Source of the DNA: Thermoproteota archaeon
GTDB lineage: Archaea > Thermoproteota > Methanomethylicia > Methanomethylicales > B66-G16
Direction of reading: 5' to 3'
NCBI GenBank assembly: GCA_003649085.1
Contig: QMQV01000001.1
Location: 1-51,947 of the forward strand
Length of the DNA: 51,947 nucleotides
In this document: piece by piece, positions 34,060 through 42,718 of the stretch
Layout: each line of letters opens with the position of its first letter
Numbering within the stretch: position 1 is the stretch's first letter
Position numbers and translations under genes: made by a program
The notes under the pieces: model-generated
Told to the model about the DNA's origin: nothing
The model's database searches: none
What the model saw: the letters and a program-made list of their open reading frames with translations, nothing else

Positions 34060-35653
34060 CTTGAATCGCCGCCTTAACCCCTATGAAAACTGGTCCCCGT
34101 ATGTCTATGCGCTTTCTTTTACTCGATATGTAATTTAAGGCGACATCCTCAATCCCTAAGTTAACATCGCTTAACTGCTTTGCGATCCTTATCCTAACGT
34201 TAACTTCCTTATCGCCTTGCTTTAACGCTTTAATAATTTCATAAGCACATAGCGAAGCTATAGCATCTAGGTACCGAATACCCGTAGATATGCCGCGTTC
34301 CCTAGCCATTCTAACAATCTCTACATCATCCATTCCCTTCGGAGGTATCCCAACTACGTTACCGTCGACTACGTAAACTACATTAAATGCGGCTGGCCCA
34401 ACAAGCTTTACTCCGGGATCATGTTCATATACCATAACTCTAACCTTTTTGCCATATGCTTCGCCGTCAAATGCTACGATCTCGCACGGACTTGGGGCAT
34501 CCTTATTATCTTCAATACACTTAACTATTGAATCAGCTATCTTGAACCCAAGCCTTTCAAAAGGCTTTTTATCGACATAAATCATTGACGCTAGTTCCCC
34601 ATCGCTGAGCTTCCACTCGCCATAAAATTGTGGATACTCCACTTCCCTTATATCGGAGAAGCCGTAAAGCGCTGCGACAACACGTTCGACGCCAATGCCT
34701 AAATTAAGGACAGGGTACTCTATACCATATCTTGCTAAAGCAACTGGACTATATAACCCAAAGTTCGCTAGCTCAACCCAGCCTAGCTTTTCATTATAAC
34801 CGAAAACCTCATACTCTGTCTTAGGTGCATAGTACTTTGCTGTAACCTCTTTTTGCTTAAACTTGAGTTCAGAAAAACCGAAGCTTGACAAGATCTTCGT
34901 AGCTAGTAATTTACCATCTTCAACTGAGACCTCCTCATCAAGAATTACTGATGACGCTCCAAAGTGAACTCTTAAATGAGTTGAATCTTCTTGTTGTTCT
35001 CTTCTAACTCTAATGCCGACCGAAAACAACTTGATAGGATGTCTTAATTTATGTTGAAGAACAGACAACGTTTGAAACCATGCACTTGTCATGTGAGATC
35101 GTAAAATCAAGTTAGATGCTTGTGGTTTAAGCTCTTTAAATTCAGGAAATACCTCATCTAAAATCTTCATTGATAGCGTGTCTTCAACTAAGAGGGCCTC
35201 CGCGACCTTCTCCACGAGGTCATCACCTGAAACCCTGCCTTTCTTGTAGTCGTGAAGAACAGTTTGCAACCTTCTTACACGCTCGTCGTCTAGGGCAACG
35301 CCTAAAGCCTTCATCTGCTCAATTTTATCTGTGCTTAAGCCCACATCTGGTCTTGGCAGAGAAGCTAGGTAATAGCATCTATCAAGTATTGCTGGAGCTT
35401 CTAAACCGTATTGTTTGTATACGTCGATTTCTTCAACAACAAGCGGGTTTATCACCTCGATGAAACCAAGCTCCAGGAAAACCTGTCTAAACCTTTCAAC
35501 TACGTCCATTACCACATGGCTTCTACCCTTGCAAATATCGCGTTCACTTCCTAGAACGCCTTTACCTTTCAATAGCTCTGCAGTCTCAAGCCATGCCCTT
35601 TCAAAGCTTTCTCGCGCTTTTTCTTCAATCTCCTTCACATTAATCCTTACCAT
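34052..35653 (-). CDS. sepS: O-phosphoseryl-tRNA(Cys) synthetase (SepRS)
   Basis: 533 residues from ATG 35653; the first strand-helix then aligns with methanogen SepRS (the F-E-R-A-W-L-E-T helix near residue 17). Class II synthetase motifs are present: INPLVVEEIDVYKQYGLEAP, LDRCYYLASLPRPDVGLS, LRSHMTSAWFQTL, RVRREQQEDSTHLRVH (motif 2) and LNLGIGVERVVAALYG (motif 3). The C-terminal anticodon-binding part has ATGIRY-like STGIRYLDA and IDIRGPVFI. SepRS charges tRNA-Cys with phosphoserine for the indirect cysteine route. The partner SepCysS is not in the window. It overlaps the translin and endonuclease V genes. Confidence 0.95.
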   Translation of the reverse strand: MVRINVKEIEEKARESFERAWLETAELLKGKGVLGSERDICKGRSHVVMDVVERFRQVFLELGFIEVINPLVVEEIDVYKQYGLEAPAILDRCYYLASLPRPDVGLSTDKIEQMKALGVALDDERVRRLQTVLHDYKKGRVSGDDLVEKVAEALLVEDTLSMKILDEVFPEFKELKPQASNLILRSHMTSAWFQTLSVLQHKLRHPIKLFSVGIRVRREQQEDSTHLRVHFGASSVILDEEVSVEDGKLLATKILSSFGFSELKFKQKEVTAKYYAPKTEYEVFGYNEKLGWVELANFGLYSPVALARYGIEYPVLNLGIGVERVVAALYGFSDIREVEYPQFYGEWKLSDGELASMIYVDKKPFERLGFKIADSIVKCIEDNKDAPSPCEIVAFDGEAYGKKVRVMVYEHDPGVKLVGPAAFNVVYVVDGNVVGIPPKGMDDVEIVRMARERGISTGIRYLDAIASLCAYEIIKALKQGDKEVNVRIRIAKQLSDVNLGIEDVALNYISSKRKRIDIRGPVFIGVKAAIQDE

Positions 35654-36284
35654 TCCTCTCAATCTCCCTTAACAACCTATCTATGGATTTCCTAAGCCTT
35701 TCGTTAATCAGAGACAACGTGATATCCCTTCTAGTCTCTTCAACAAGTCTTCTTAGCACATCACGTCTTCTCTTAAGCCCTGGAATCAGCGAACTAGGTT
35801 CATTAAGAGGTCTTAAGACTAAGTAAGCGTTTTCCATAAGTTTAAGCAGCTCAACAGCTTTTCTTACATTACCTCTCCTCAAAAGATCTAAACAAAACCT
35901 CCTAACCTCACCTATCGCGTCAGCTAATCCAGAAAGATAAAATGGCGAAGGCACGCTTAGCTCTCTGGGGGTAGGCATTTTCTGCTGCATGATGATAGCT
36001 CTCAAGATATTAGCTTCAGAAAACTCTTGATATGCTTGTGGCATAGGTCCTGTGTATTGATACTCAGGATATCTCTCTAAATCTGTAGCTATAGATTTCA
36101 GTAAATCAGAGGCTTCAGATAACAGCCGATCTGCTTTCTCCACATCACCTGCATGTAAGGCCACAACAGCGCTACTAGATGCTCTCACAATAGCTCTAGA
36201 TACTTGAATTAGCCTTTCTCTAACAGCGTCTTTTTCATCAAGTTCCTTGATTATTTCACTGACAATCTCAGCTAAATTACTCAA
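35640..36284 (-). CDS. Translin family protein
   Basis: 214 residues, helical throughout. The pattern ERLIQVSRAIVRASSSAVVA, then DVEKADRLLSEASDLLKSI, then FSEANILRAIIMQQKMPTP, LSGLADAIGEVRRFCLDLLRRG and LIPGLKRRRDVLRRLVEETR is that of archaeal translins. The family binds RNA/DNA, and C3PO-like complexes cleave RNA and trim tRNA precursors. The stop overlaps the sepS start, so translation is probably coupled. 26 nt separate it from taw1 upstream. Confidence 0.87.
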   Translation of the reverse strand: MSNLAEIVSEIIKELDEKDAVRERLIQVSRAIVRASSSAVVALHAGDVEKADRLLSEASDLLKSIATDLERYPEYQYTGPMPQAYQEFSEANILRAIIMQQKMPTPRELSVPSPFYLSGLADAIGEVRRFCLDLLRRGNVRKAVELLKLMENAYLVLRPLNEPSSLIPGLKRRRDVLRRLVEETRRDITLSLINERLRKSIDRLLREIERNGKD

Positions 36285-36310
36285 TTAAATCCCCACTTCT
36301 CCTTAGCCCC

Positions 36311-37282
36311 TCATTCTCGACTTACTTTGATAGGCTTCGTTAGCCTACTTAAAAGCACCACTCTGCTCTTCGAGTTTTCATCTAATAAGTTGTAACCTAT
36401 CATGCTTGCTAACCTCTCAGCAAAATCACGCACCTCTTGATGGCTAGGCATGTTTTCAAACTTAAGTCTAGCTGTTGAATACCCTAAGTGCATGTAAGCT
36501 TTTAATTCAACGTACGTAGGCTCAGCTTTCAAGATAAGCTCACTATACCCTTGTAAATCTCCCCCCTCCATGTTAAGCCCTTTAACTAAAGTCAGCCTAA
36601 TCACTGTTGGGCAAGAGAAGCTTTTCATAAGCTCCAGCGATTTATTAAGCTTAACCCAGTTGTCCCTTATGAGGGGGCGACAAATATTCCTATACTTATC
36701 CTCGTTTGGCGCGCTTACAGAAATGTATAGTTGCGTTGGCTCGGTTATTTTAGAAAGCACGTCTGGGCGTGTACCGTTTGTCACTAAAAAGGTTGTCATG
36801 CCTCTTGCGTGAAATGCCTCAATGAGCTCACCGATCTTAGGGTATAGCGTGGGTTCTCCGCTTAAGCTTATGGCAGCATGTTTAGGGTTCATCGCTTCTT
36901 CAAGCTTTTTCCTGTCGACTTGGGGGTTTCCATAAAAACCGGTCAAGAGCCTACGTTGCTCAGCTATTGCTCCATCAATTATGACTTCAGGATCGTCTAC
37001 ATCTAAAAGCTCTATTTCATTCCATGAAACACCAATTGCTTCTGGTACAAGTCTCCAACAGTAAATACACTTATTCGTGCAATACACTACAGATGGCGTC
37101 ATCTGAAGACATCGATGGCTCTGAATGCCGTAAAACTGCTGCTTATAACAGTACTCTCCCTTAGTTAACGACTTTTTAAGCCAGTGACACGTCTTAACAG
37201 CGCTATGCCTGCCTACTATGTGATATCCCTGTCTTCTCAATGCTGAGTAGATTTCATCGTTGAGCATGTCGTTATCCAACAA
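36311..37282 (-). CDS. taw1: tRNA 4-demethylwyosine synthase Taw1 (TYW1)
   Basis: 323 residues. The N-terminal cysteines C32, C45 and C58 bind the second 4Fe-4S cluster, and the radical SAM motif is CTNKCIYCW (C68, C72, C75). ISLSGEPTLYPKIGELIEAF and FLVTNGTRPDVL are the next blocks. The ending QLYISVSAPNEDKYRNICRP is typical of Taw1. It builds the tricyclic wyosine base from m1G37 and pyruvate in tRNA-Phe. ATG 37267 is an alternative start. It is 30 nt after the E1-like gene. Confidence 0.95.
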   Translation of the reverse strand: MLDNDMLNDEIYSALRRQGYHIVGRHSAVKTCHWLKKSLTKGEYCYKQQFYGIQSHRCLQMTPSVVYCTNKCIYCWRLVPEAIGVSWNEIELLDVDDPEVIIDGAIAEQRRLLTGFYGNPQVDRKKLEEAMNPKHAAISLSGEPTLYPKIGELIEAFHARGMTTFLVTNGTRPDVLSKITEPTQLYISVSAPNEDKYRNICRPLIRDNWVKLNKSLELMKSFSCPTVIRLTLVKGLNMEGGDLQGYSELILKAEPTYVELKAYMHLGYSTARLKFENMPSHQEVRDFAERLASMIGYNLLDENSKSRVVLLSRLTKPIKVSRE

Positions 37283-37312
37283 GCTACTAATCTACCAAGC
37301 TTATAAACTCGC

Positions 37313-38059
37313 CTATTTCCTAGAACACGTCGGACACATAGGATCTTTCTGCACTTGAACTTCGTAAAAGCGCATTTGCTCACCATCAAAAATCAACATA
37401 CGATTCAATAAAAGTTCCCCAATACCTAAAAGGTACTTTATCACCTCAGTGACTTCAAGTGCCCCGATAACTGCCGGAGCAATCCCTATAGTGGGCACAA
37501 AACCTCGGGGCTTAACACCTCTATATAAGCAGTTTAAACACGCAGTTTTCCCAGGAATGATAGTCATGACTTGCCCTTCAAAGCCGTGTACGGCACCATG
37601 AACCATGGCAATCCCCTTGTTAACAACTGCCCTATTTAACAAGAGCCTAGTTTCGTAGTTATCAAGCGCATCAACCACTACATTAACTCCGTTTAAAAGT
37701 TCGTCCACATTATCTTCTCTAATTTCCTCAACGATACCTTCAATTTCCACGTCACTGTTTAACTTTCTGAGTTTTTCAGCCGCCGATAAAGCCTTAAACT
37801 TGCCAATGTCCTCTTCCCAGTGCACTACTTGCCTATTTAAATTGGTAATGTCCACTTTGTCCTTATCAACAATAACTATGTGCCCTATCCCAGCAGCTGC
37901 CAAGTAGATTGAAGCTACTGATCCCAATCCTCCAGCTCCCGCGACAAGAACTTTAGCTAGCTTAAGCTTCTTTTGCCCCTCTTCCCCCACATTGGAGATC
38001 TTAATTTGCCTATCATATCTCTTAAGCTCTCTATCAGAAAGCATTACATGCGACTTCAT
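37313..38059 (-). CDS. E1-like adenylyltransferase (MoeB/ThiF/HesA family)
   Basis: 248 residues. The nucleotide-binding GAGGLGSVASIYLAAAG, then IVDKDKVDITNLNRQVVHWEEDIGKFK (with the conserved Asp, Asn and Arg) and ALDNYETRLLLNRA are E1 motifs. Two CxxC pairs (CLNC and CPTC) bind zinc. The loop that often has a catalytic Cys reads TIGIAPAVIGALEVTE with none, as in MoeB-type enzymes that do not form a thioester on the enzyme. It adenylates the C-terminal glycine of small sulfur-carrier or SAMP-like proteins. Role (molybdopterin, thiamine, tRNA thiolation, protein tagging) is open. Confidence 0.88.
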   Translation of the reverse strand: MKSHVMLSDRELKRYDRQIKISNVGEEGQKKLKLAKVLVAGAGGLGSVASIYLAAAGIGHIVIVDKDKVDITNLNRQVVHWEEDIGKFKALSAAEKLRKLNSDVEIEGIVEEIREDNVDELLNGVNVVVDALDNYETRLLLNRAVVNKGIAMVHGAVHGFEGQVMTIIPGKTACLNCLYRGVKPRGFVPTIGIAPAVIGALEVTEVIKYLLGIGELLLNRMLIFDGEQMRFYEVQVQKDPMCPTCSRK

Positions 38060-38127
38060 ATCTCAGACCTCTAATACGAAAACATTCAATACTTAATTAA
38101 CAAGATTAAAAGCGCTTTCACGAAGAT

Positions 38128-39348
38128 TTAAGCACCTAATACTAAGATAAGGTCATCTAACCTCGGTTTAACATTCAGGACCTTGACTTCACTCTCAGGC
38201 ATAATGTCTAATGTCTTTAAGCCATTACCCGTTATATAGCATACAACTTCCTCATCTTTTCCGACAACACCTTCACTTATCAACTTCTTTAAAACTCCGA
38301 TAACAACTCCGCCAGCAGGTTCAGAGAAAATACCTTCAGTTTTAGCTAACAGCTTAATACCTTCTATGATCTCAGCATCATTTACAGCATCTATCACACC
38401 GCCAGTTTTTTCAGCAGCCCTTAAGGCATAAACACCATATGATGGGTCACCTATTGCGAGCCCTTTTGCAATAGTATCTGGTTTCTTAACAGGGATTATC
38501 TTATTAAGCCCATGTTTAAACGCGTTAGCTACAGGCGCACAGCCTAAAGGCTGCGCTCCTGTTATCATTGGGATGTTGTCAGTTAAGCCTAAAATCCTAA
38601 GTTCGAGGAAGCCTTTATAGAGCGAAGTTAACAGGGCTCCACTAGCTATCGGGGCAATAACCCTATCTGGTACACGCCAACACAATTGCTCAGCCACTTC
38701 ATACGCCAAGGTCTTAGAGCCTTCAACATAATATGGTCTCACGTTGACATTAACAATTCCCAAATCAAGCTTTTCAGCTGCTTGAACAGCTAATCTATTA
38801 GCATCGTCAAACGTGTTTTCAACAGCTATTATCTTAGCACCATAAGCAGCTGCTTGTAAAACCTTACCAAACTCAATATACCTTGGTGCAAAGACATAGC
38901 ATGGAAGGCCAGCCTTAGCTGCATGAGCAGCTGTGGCTGCAGCTAAATTACCTGTAGACGCGCACCCAACAGCCCTAAAACCAAGCTCTAAGGCTTTTGA
39001 AACAGCAACCGAAGCAGGCCTATCTTTAAAAGAGCCCGTAGGTGTAAGCGTATCATTCTTAATGTAAACTCTCCTAACGCCTAATGCCTTAGCTAAATTG
39101 TTCGCCTCTTGAAGAGGCGTAAAGCCGGTACCAAGGTCTATAGCATTGCGCTTATCAAGTACTGGTAGTAGCTCAAAATACCTCCATAAGCTCTTAGGGC
39201 GTTTTTCAAGCTCATAAGGCTTTAAGCTGATCAGATCATAGTCATAGACAACCTCAAGTGCGCTAAAACACTCGCTACAGACATATAGCCTACCTAAAGG
39301 ATATTCTGCACCACACTCCCTGCACCTAAGTGCCTTAGCAGCTCCCAT
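38128..39348 (-). CDS. thrC: Threonine synthase
   Basis: 406 residues. A Cys-rich N-terminal ribbon (LRCRECGAEYPLGRLYVCSEC) is typical of archaeal ThrC. The PLP lysine lies in TPTGSFKDRPASVAVS. GCASTGNLAAATAAHAAKAG and ITGNGLKTLDIM are phosphate-binding and C-terminal motifs. The enzyme converts O-phosphohomoserine to threonine. GGTGACT precedes the ATG and a TATA-like element is about 30 nt upstream; it is probably the first gene of the minus-strand run reaching rbkR. Confidence 0.95.
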   Translation of the reverse strand: MGAAKALRCRECGAEYPLGRLYVCSECFSALEVVYDYDLISLKPYELEKRPKSLWRYFELLPVLDKRNAIDLGTGFTPLQEANNLAKALGVRRVYIKNDTLTPTGSFKDRPASVAVSKALELGFRAVGCASTGNLAAATAAHAAKAGLPCYVFAPRYIEFGKVLQAAAYGAKIIAVENTFDDANRLAVQAAEKLDLGIVNVNVRPYYVEGSKTLAYEVAEQLCWRVPDRVIAPIASGALLTSLYKGFLELRILGLTDNIPMITGAQPLGCAPVANAFKHGLNKIIPVKKPDTIAKGLAIGDPSYGVYALRAAEKTGGVIDAVNDAEIIEGIKLLAKTEGIFSEPAGGVVIGVLKKLISEGVVGKDEEVVCYITGNGLKTLDIMPESEVKVLNVKPRLDDLILVLGA

Positions 39349-39374
39349 AGAGTCACCAAAGGCACATTAAAGTA

Positions 39375-39386
39375 GAGATATAAAAC
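39375..39386 (-). promoter_or_regulatory. TATA box for thrC
   Basis: On the minus strand this reads ttttatatctct, centred about 33 nt before the thrC ATG. It is the best promoter candidate for the thrC-to-rbkR transcription run. Confidence 0.45.
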
Positions 39387-39482
39387 TTTTAAACTTTTTC
39401 CCAAGTGGAATATTAACAGCAGTAATTTTCATGCGACCCTAATGTGTCCACATCGTTGGGAGGCAACGAGAAAAAGAGTTAG

Positions 39483-39557
39483 TGGACCGGGCGGGATTTG
39501 AACCCGCAAACCTCCCGCACGCCAAGCGGGCGCTCTGCCAGGTTGAGCTACCGGCCC
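39483..39557 (-). tRNA. tRNA-Ala (anticodon GGC)
   Basis: On the minus strand GGGCCGG pairs with CCGGTCC and the discriminator is A. The third pair is G3:U70, the identity element of tRNA-Ala. The D arm is GCTCAACCTGGCAGAGC. The anticodon stem CCCGC/GCGGG encloses loop TTGGCGT, anticodon GGC. The T arm is GCGGG TTCAAAT CCCGC. CCA is not encoded and there is no intron. Confidence 0.97.
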
Positions 39558-39622
39558 ATGTTAAACTCTCAAATAGTATGATGTTCTTAAAGCCGCTTAA
39601 ATTCTTTATTCACCATACCCGA

Positions 39623-39775
39623 TTAAACGTGGTGTCTAAACCTAGAGCTTCTGCCAAAACCACATGCTGCACAGTACTTCTTCCTAATGTTGTAGGATTG
39701 CCTGCCACACCTACGGCATCTAATATGTGTTCTGCCTCTACTATGCCTTCCAAAGGATGTTGTGCCCTTAACCAT
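39623..39775 (-). CDS. rpl37e: Ribosomal protein L37e
   Basis: A 50-residue gene. The translation has [20 protein letters not shown] followed by a second zinc pair CAACGFG and a basic tail ([10 protein letters not shown]). The CxxC...CxxC ribbon and basic composition are those of L37e of the large subunit. It starts 5 nt after the LSm stop, and LSm-L37e is a well known archaeal gene pair. The ATG is preceded by AGGTGATA. Confidence 0.95.
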   Translation of the reverse strand: MVKGTTSFGRHSRGRTHIRCRRCGRQSYNIRKKYCAACGFGRSSRFRHHV

Positions 39776-39780
39776 GTATA

Positions 39781-40008
39781 TCACCTAGATGGTGAGACTA
39801 TAACCACGTTGTCCCCGCGCACTATTATAGTGCCAAGTTTTCTAGGATCTTTGTCAGGTATAAGCTCTTCGGCGTTTTCAAGCACGATGTTGAGGTGTTG
39901 GTCAAAGCCCTTTAAAACCCCTCTAACCTCCTTACCTCCCTTTAACTTAACTAAAACCATACAACCTAGGGATTCGTTAAGCATCGAAGTTGCCTCGGCC
40001 TCGCCCAT
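39781..40008 (-). CDS. LSm (Sm-like archaeal) RNA-binding protein
   Basis: 75 residues. Sm1 is [20 protein letters not shown] with [14 protein letters not shown], and Sm2 is [17 protein letters not shown] (family I-x-RGxN/D-[VI]). It forms the RNA-binding hexamer/heptamer ring of archaea. The RGDN motif has Asp-Asn order usual in archaea. It is co-transcribed with L37e (5-nt gap). The PUA-domain gene diverges 92 nt upstream. Confidence 0.95.
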   Translation of the reverse strand: MGEAEATSMLNESLGCMVLVKLKGGKEVRGVLKGFDQHLNIVLENAEELIPDKDPRKLGTIIVRGDNVVIVSPSR

Positions 40009-40100
40009 TGCCGCCGTCCTCGCAAAGGCTTTAGTAGCCCATCCCTTAGTTATTCAAGGCTAGAAAAAGCACTTTATTTAAAACTATCGGGGTTATAAGC

Positions 40101-40610
40101 GTGATGTTTAAAAGGAGGCATCCATTATCGACCAAGGACGCTAAGCAGCTTATAGCAAAAGTTCAATCGCTTCCCTGGTTTACCAGGAGCCTGTCTAAAA
40201 ACGTGAAAATTGAGTTAGCTGAACTTCAATCAGGTGAGAAGCTATACTTATTTGATGGAAGTCCCACGTTAGTAGAGCTTAGCGATGGGGCACTCATTCC
40301 CACTTTACAAGCTAAAGATTTACTATCGAACATTGTCAAGGTAGTAGTCGATATGGGGGCTGTTCCACACATAACTAACGGAGCAGATATTATGGTTCCA
40401 GGTATAAGAGAAATTCGCGGAGCTTGTCAAATCAACGATATAGTTGTTATTGTTGATGAAAAACATTATAAGGAGATAGCAGTAGCTCGTGCTTTAAAAA
40501 GCAGTGTTGAAGTAATGCAAGGAGAAAAGAGAGGTAAAGCCTTCGAAAACTTACACTATGTAGGAGATAAAGTTTGGAAAGCTATGCAACACCTAAGCGC
40601 TACGACATAA
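40101..40610 (+). CDS. PUA-domain RNA-binding protein (MCT-1-like, COG2016)
   Basis: 169 residues; GTG 40101 or ATG 40104 may be used. The N-terminal pre-PUA part is KRRHPLSTKDAKQLIAKVQ. The C-terminal PUA domain reads KVVVDMGAVPHITNGADIMV, then PGIREIRGACQINDIVVIVD and YVGDKVWKAMQHLS. The family is the archaeal cousin of MCT-1/eIF2D-type proteins, thought to bind tRNA or ribosomes during initiation or recycling. It diverges from LSm-L37e, so the local theme is translation. Confidence 0.85.
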   Translation: MMFKRRHPLSTKDAKQLIAKVQSLPWFTRSLSKNVKIELAELQSGEKLYLFDGSPTLVELSDGALIPTLQAKDLLSNIVKVVVDMGAVPHITNGADIMVPGIREIRGACQINDIVVIVDEKHYKEIAVARALKSSVEVMQGEKRGKAFENLHYVGDKVWKAMQHLSATT

Positions 40611-40795
40611 GCTTACTCCTTTATCGCTCTCAATTCCACCTTAGCTTCACTCAACATAAAATCACGTGAAGATCAACAAGACCTTAATCACAAGCCTTAG
40701 ATTTCTTCAATTGCCATCAACAACGGCTAAACCATAAAGCTTAAAATTACCAATAAACTCCGCAACGTGCCTTACAACCACATTTTTATCACAGT

Positions 40796-42718
40796 TTACT
40801 TTAATCTTAGCCTGTCTCCCACTTTTGGTACGTAGGTTTCTATGTGGAAGTGCCTTTCAATTGCATTTGCTAAACTCAATGACTTGCTTTCCTCGCCATG
40901 ATTTACAATAACCACCTGCGGCTTCGGGCTCATATTACCAACAAACCTCAACAACTGCCTACGATCACTATGGCCTGAAAAACCATCAACACTGTAAATT
41001 TGCATTTTTACATCGATAACTTCTATTTTTCCTCTAGCATCTTCCATTGGGATTTGCCTGACTCCCTTTAATAATGATCGCCCTAGCGTGCCCTCTATTT
41101 GATATGATACGAATATGAGGCTATTAGCTGGGTTTGAAGCCATTAACTTAAAGTATTCGAGGGCTGGGCCTCCCGTAAGCATACCTGATGTGCTCATTAT
41201 GATGCAAGGTTCTCCTTCAACAATGTCTGGTCTAGCGCTTTTGCTGTCAACTTGCTTAAAGTGATCTGAAAGGAATGGATTTTCATTTGCGTGAAAGATT
41301 TTGTTTCTAAGCTCTTTTGCAAGTTCTTCAGGATAAGCTGTGTGTATCGCTGTTACCTCTTGTAATAGTCCTTCAACATATATGGGTATTTTAGGCAACT
41401 TTCCGCTCTTGATAGCCTCATCTAGTACCAGCATTATCTCTTGTGCTCTACCAACAGCTAATACGGGGATTAAGACTTTGCCACCTTTCTCTAAGGTTTT
41501 CTTGACTATGTCTACAAAGTACTGCTCCGTTTCTTCGCGTGAAGGCATTATGTCTCCTGAGCCGCCATATGTGCTTTCGATAATTAAAGCTTCGACTCTT
41601 GGAAAACTACAAGCTGCTGGTTCTAAGAGCTTAGTTCTGGCGTATTTAAAGTCGCCTGTATAGACTATGTTGTATAGACCATCCCCTATGTGTAAGTGAA
41701 CGATCGCTGAGCCTAAAATGTGTCCAGCGTTATGTAGTGTCAACCTGACATCTGGAGCTATATCAGTGACTTCTCCATAATCCAAGGGTATAGTGTGAAG
41801 AACTTGTTTCTTCACTTCCCGCGTACCATACGGTATCGGCTTTCCTTCCCTCTTAGCAACATCTAAATAGTCTAGCTGAAGTAGGGTCATCAGCGTTTTG
41901 GTAGGCTTTGTTGTGTAAACTGGTCCGTTATAACCATATTTAAAAAGCAGCGGGACTAAGCCGCAGTGATCTAAGTGTGCGTGTGTCACGACAACAGCGT
42001 CTAATTTCTCAATGTCTACTTCTAAGTCGAGCATTGGGAATTCGTCAACGATGCCTTGAGCTCCTGGCTTTACGCCGCAGTCGAGTAGTATATTGCTTTC
42101 AGGTGTCCTCACCAATATGGCGCTTCTGCCTACTTCCCTAAAGCCTCCAAGTGCAGTTATGGTTACGTATTGGTTTTTGTACAGTATTGGCCGATGTATT
42201 CGTCTTCCAATACTCCTTAGAAACCTGACCCTATAGTTGCTTTCTCTTCCTTGAAATGAGAGCAATTGTGGTAGCAGTAGTGACTTTAATGGTGGTGTTC
42301 TCTCAACTTGCGCTCTCCACCCTGTTTCATACGCTATCCTCTTTAATGTTTGACCTCCTTTACCAATAACCAATCCAGGCTTTTTAGCTTGTATTATGAC
42401 CTCTCCAATACTTGAATCAAAGAATATGTCAGTTATTTCAGCTTCGGGAGGTACGATCTCCATGATAATTTTCTTAGCTTCTTCTATTGGTTTTCTAGCT
42501 TTAGGGTCTGCTCGAACAACAATACGCTTCTTAATTTCTCGCGCAATTCTCTTAACGATCTCGTTATTCTCTAGGAGTACGTGTGGGTTTTCGGCGTAGA
42601 TTGTTATGATAGGTCCTTCAAATTCCACTTTGGTGACTTTCGCTTCTGGCGGTATGTTTTGTGCAATAGAGTTTCTAACTAGGGCCGCTATGTCCACTGT
42701 TTCGCTCTGTACCGTCAT
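40796..42718 (-). CDS. fttA: FttA/aCPSF1: KH-domain beta-CASP nuclease, transcription termination factor
   Basis: 640 residues. Two N-terminal KH-like domains (about 1-140, with GLVIGKGGQTLKRIAYETGW). The metallo-beta-lactamase domain has VVTHAHLDHCGLVPLL and HNAGHILGSAIVH, then VYTGDFKYA. The beta-CASP part has LIESTYGG, IPVLAVGRAQEIMLVL and the C-terminal HSDRRQLLRF and VIVNHGEES. FttA cleaves nascent RNA at U-rich sites and releases RNA polymerase. The start overlaps the proteasome gene by 4 nt (ATGA-type), so the two are coupled. Confidence 0.96.
   Translation of the reverse strand: MTVQSETVDIAALVRNSIAQNIPPEAKVTKVEFEGPIITIYAENPHVLLENNEIVKRIAREIKKRIVVRADPKARKPIEEAKKIIMEIVPPEAEITDIFFDSSIGEVIIQAKKPGLVIGKGGQTLKRIAYETGWRAQVERTPPLKSLLLPQLLSFQGRESNYRVRFLRSIGRRIHRPILYKNQYVTITALGGFREVGRSAILVRTPESNILLDCGVKPGAQGIVDEFPMLDLEVDIEKLDAVVVTHAHLDHCGLVPLLFKYGYNGPVYTTKPTKTLMTLLQLDYLDVAKREGKPIPYGTREVKKQVLHTIPLDYGEVTDIAPDVRLTLHNAGHILGSAIVHLHIGDGLYNIVYTGDFKYARTKLLEPAACSFPRVEALIIESTYGGSGDIMPSREETEQYFVDIVKKTLEKGGKVLIPVLAVGRAQEIMLVLDEAIKSGKLPKIPIYVEGLLQEVTAIHTAYPEELAKELRNKIFHANENPFLSDHFKQVDSKSARPDIVEGEPCIIMSTSGMLTGGPALEYFKLMASNPANSLIFVSYQIEGTLGRSLLKGVRQIPMEDARGKIEVIDVKMQIYSVDGFSGHSDRRQLLRFVGNMSPKPQVVIVNHGEESKSLSLANAIERHFHIETYVPKVGDRLRLK

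Noticed and set aside
40611..40795. Short minus-strand segments downstream of fttA: a 24-codon frame at 40707-40781 (VVRHVAEFIGNFKLYGL) and a piece ending LSEAKVELRAIKE with its stop at 40613-40615
   Set aside because: They look protein-like but are in different frames, very short, and match no family I can name. They might be a decayed gene, but the evidence is too thin to annotate.
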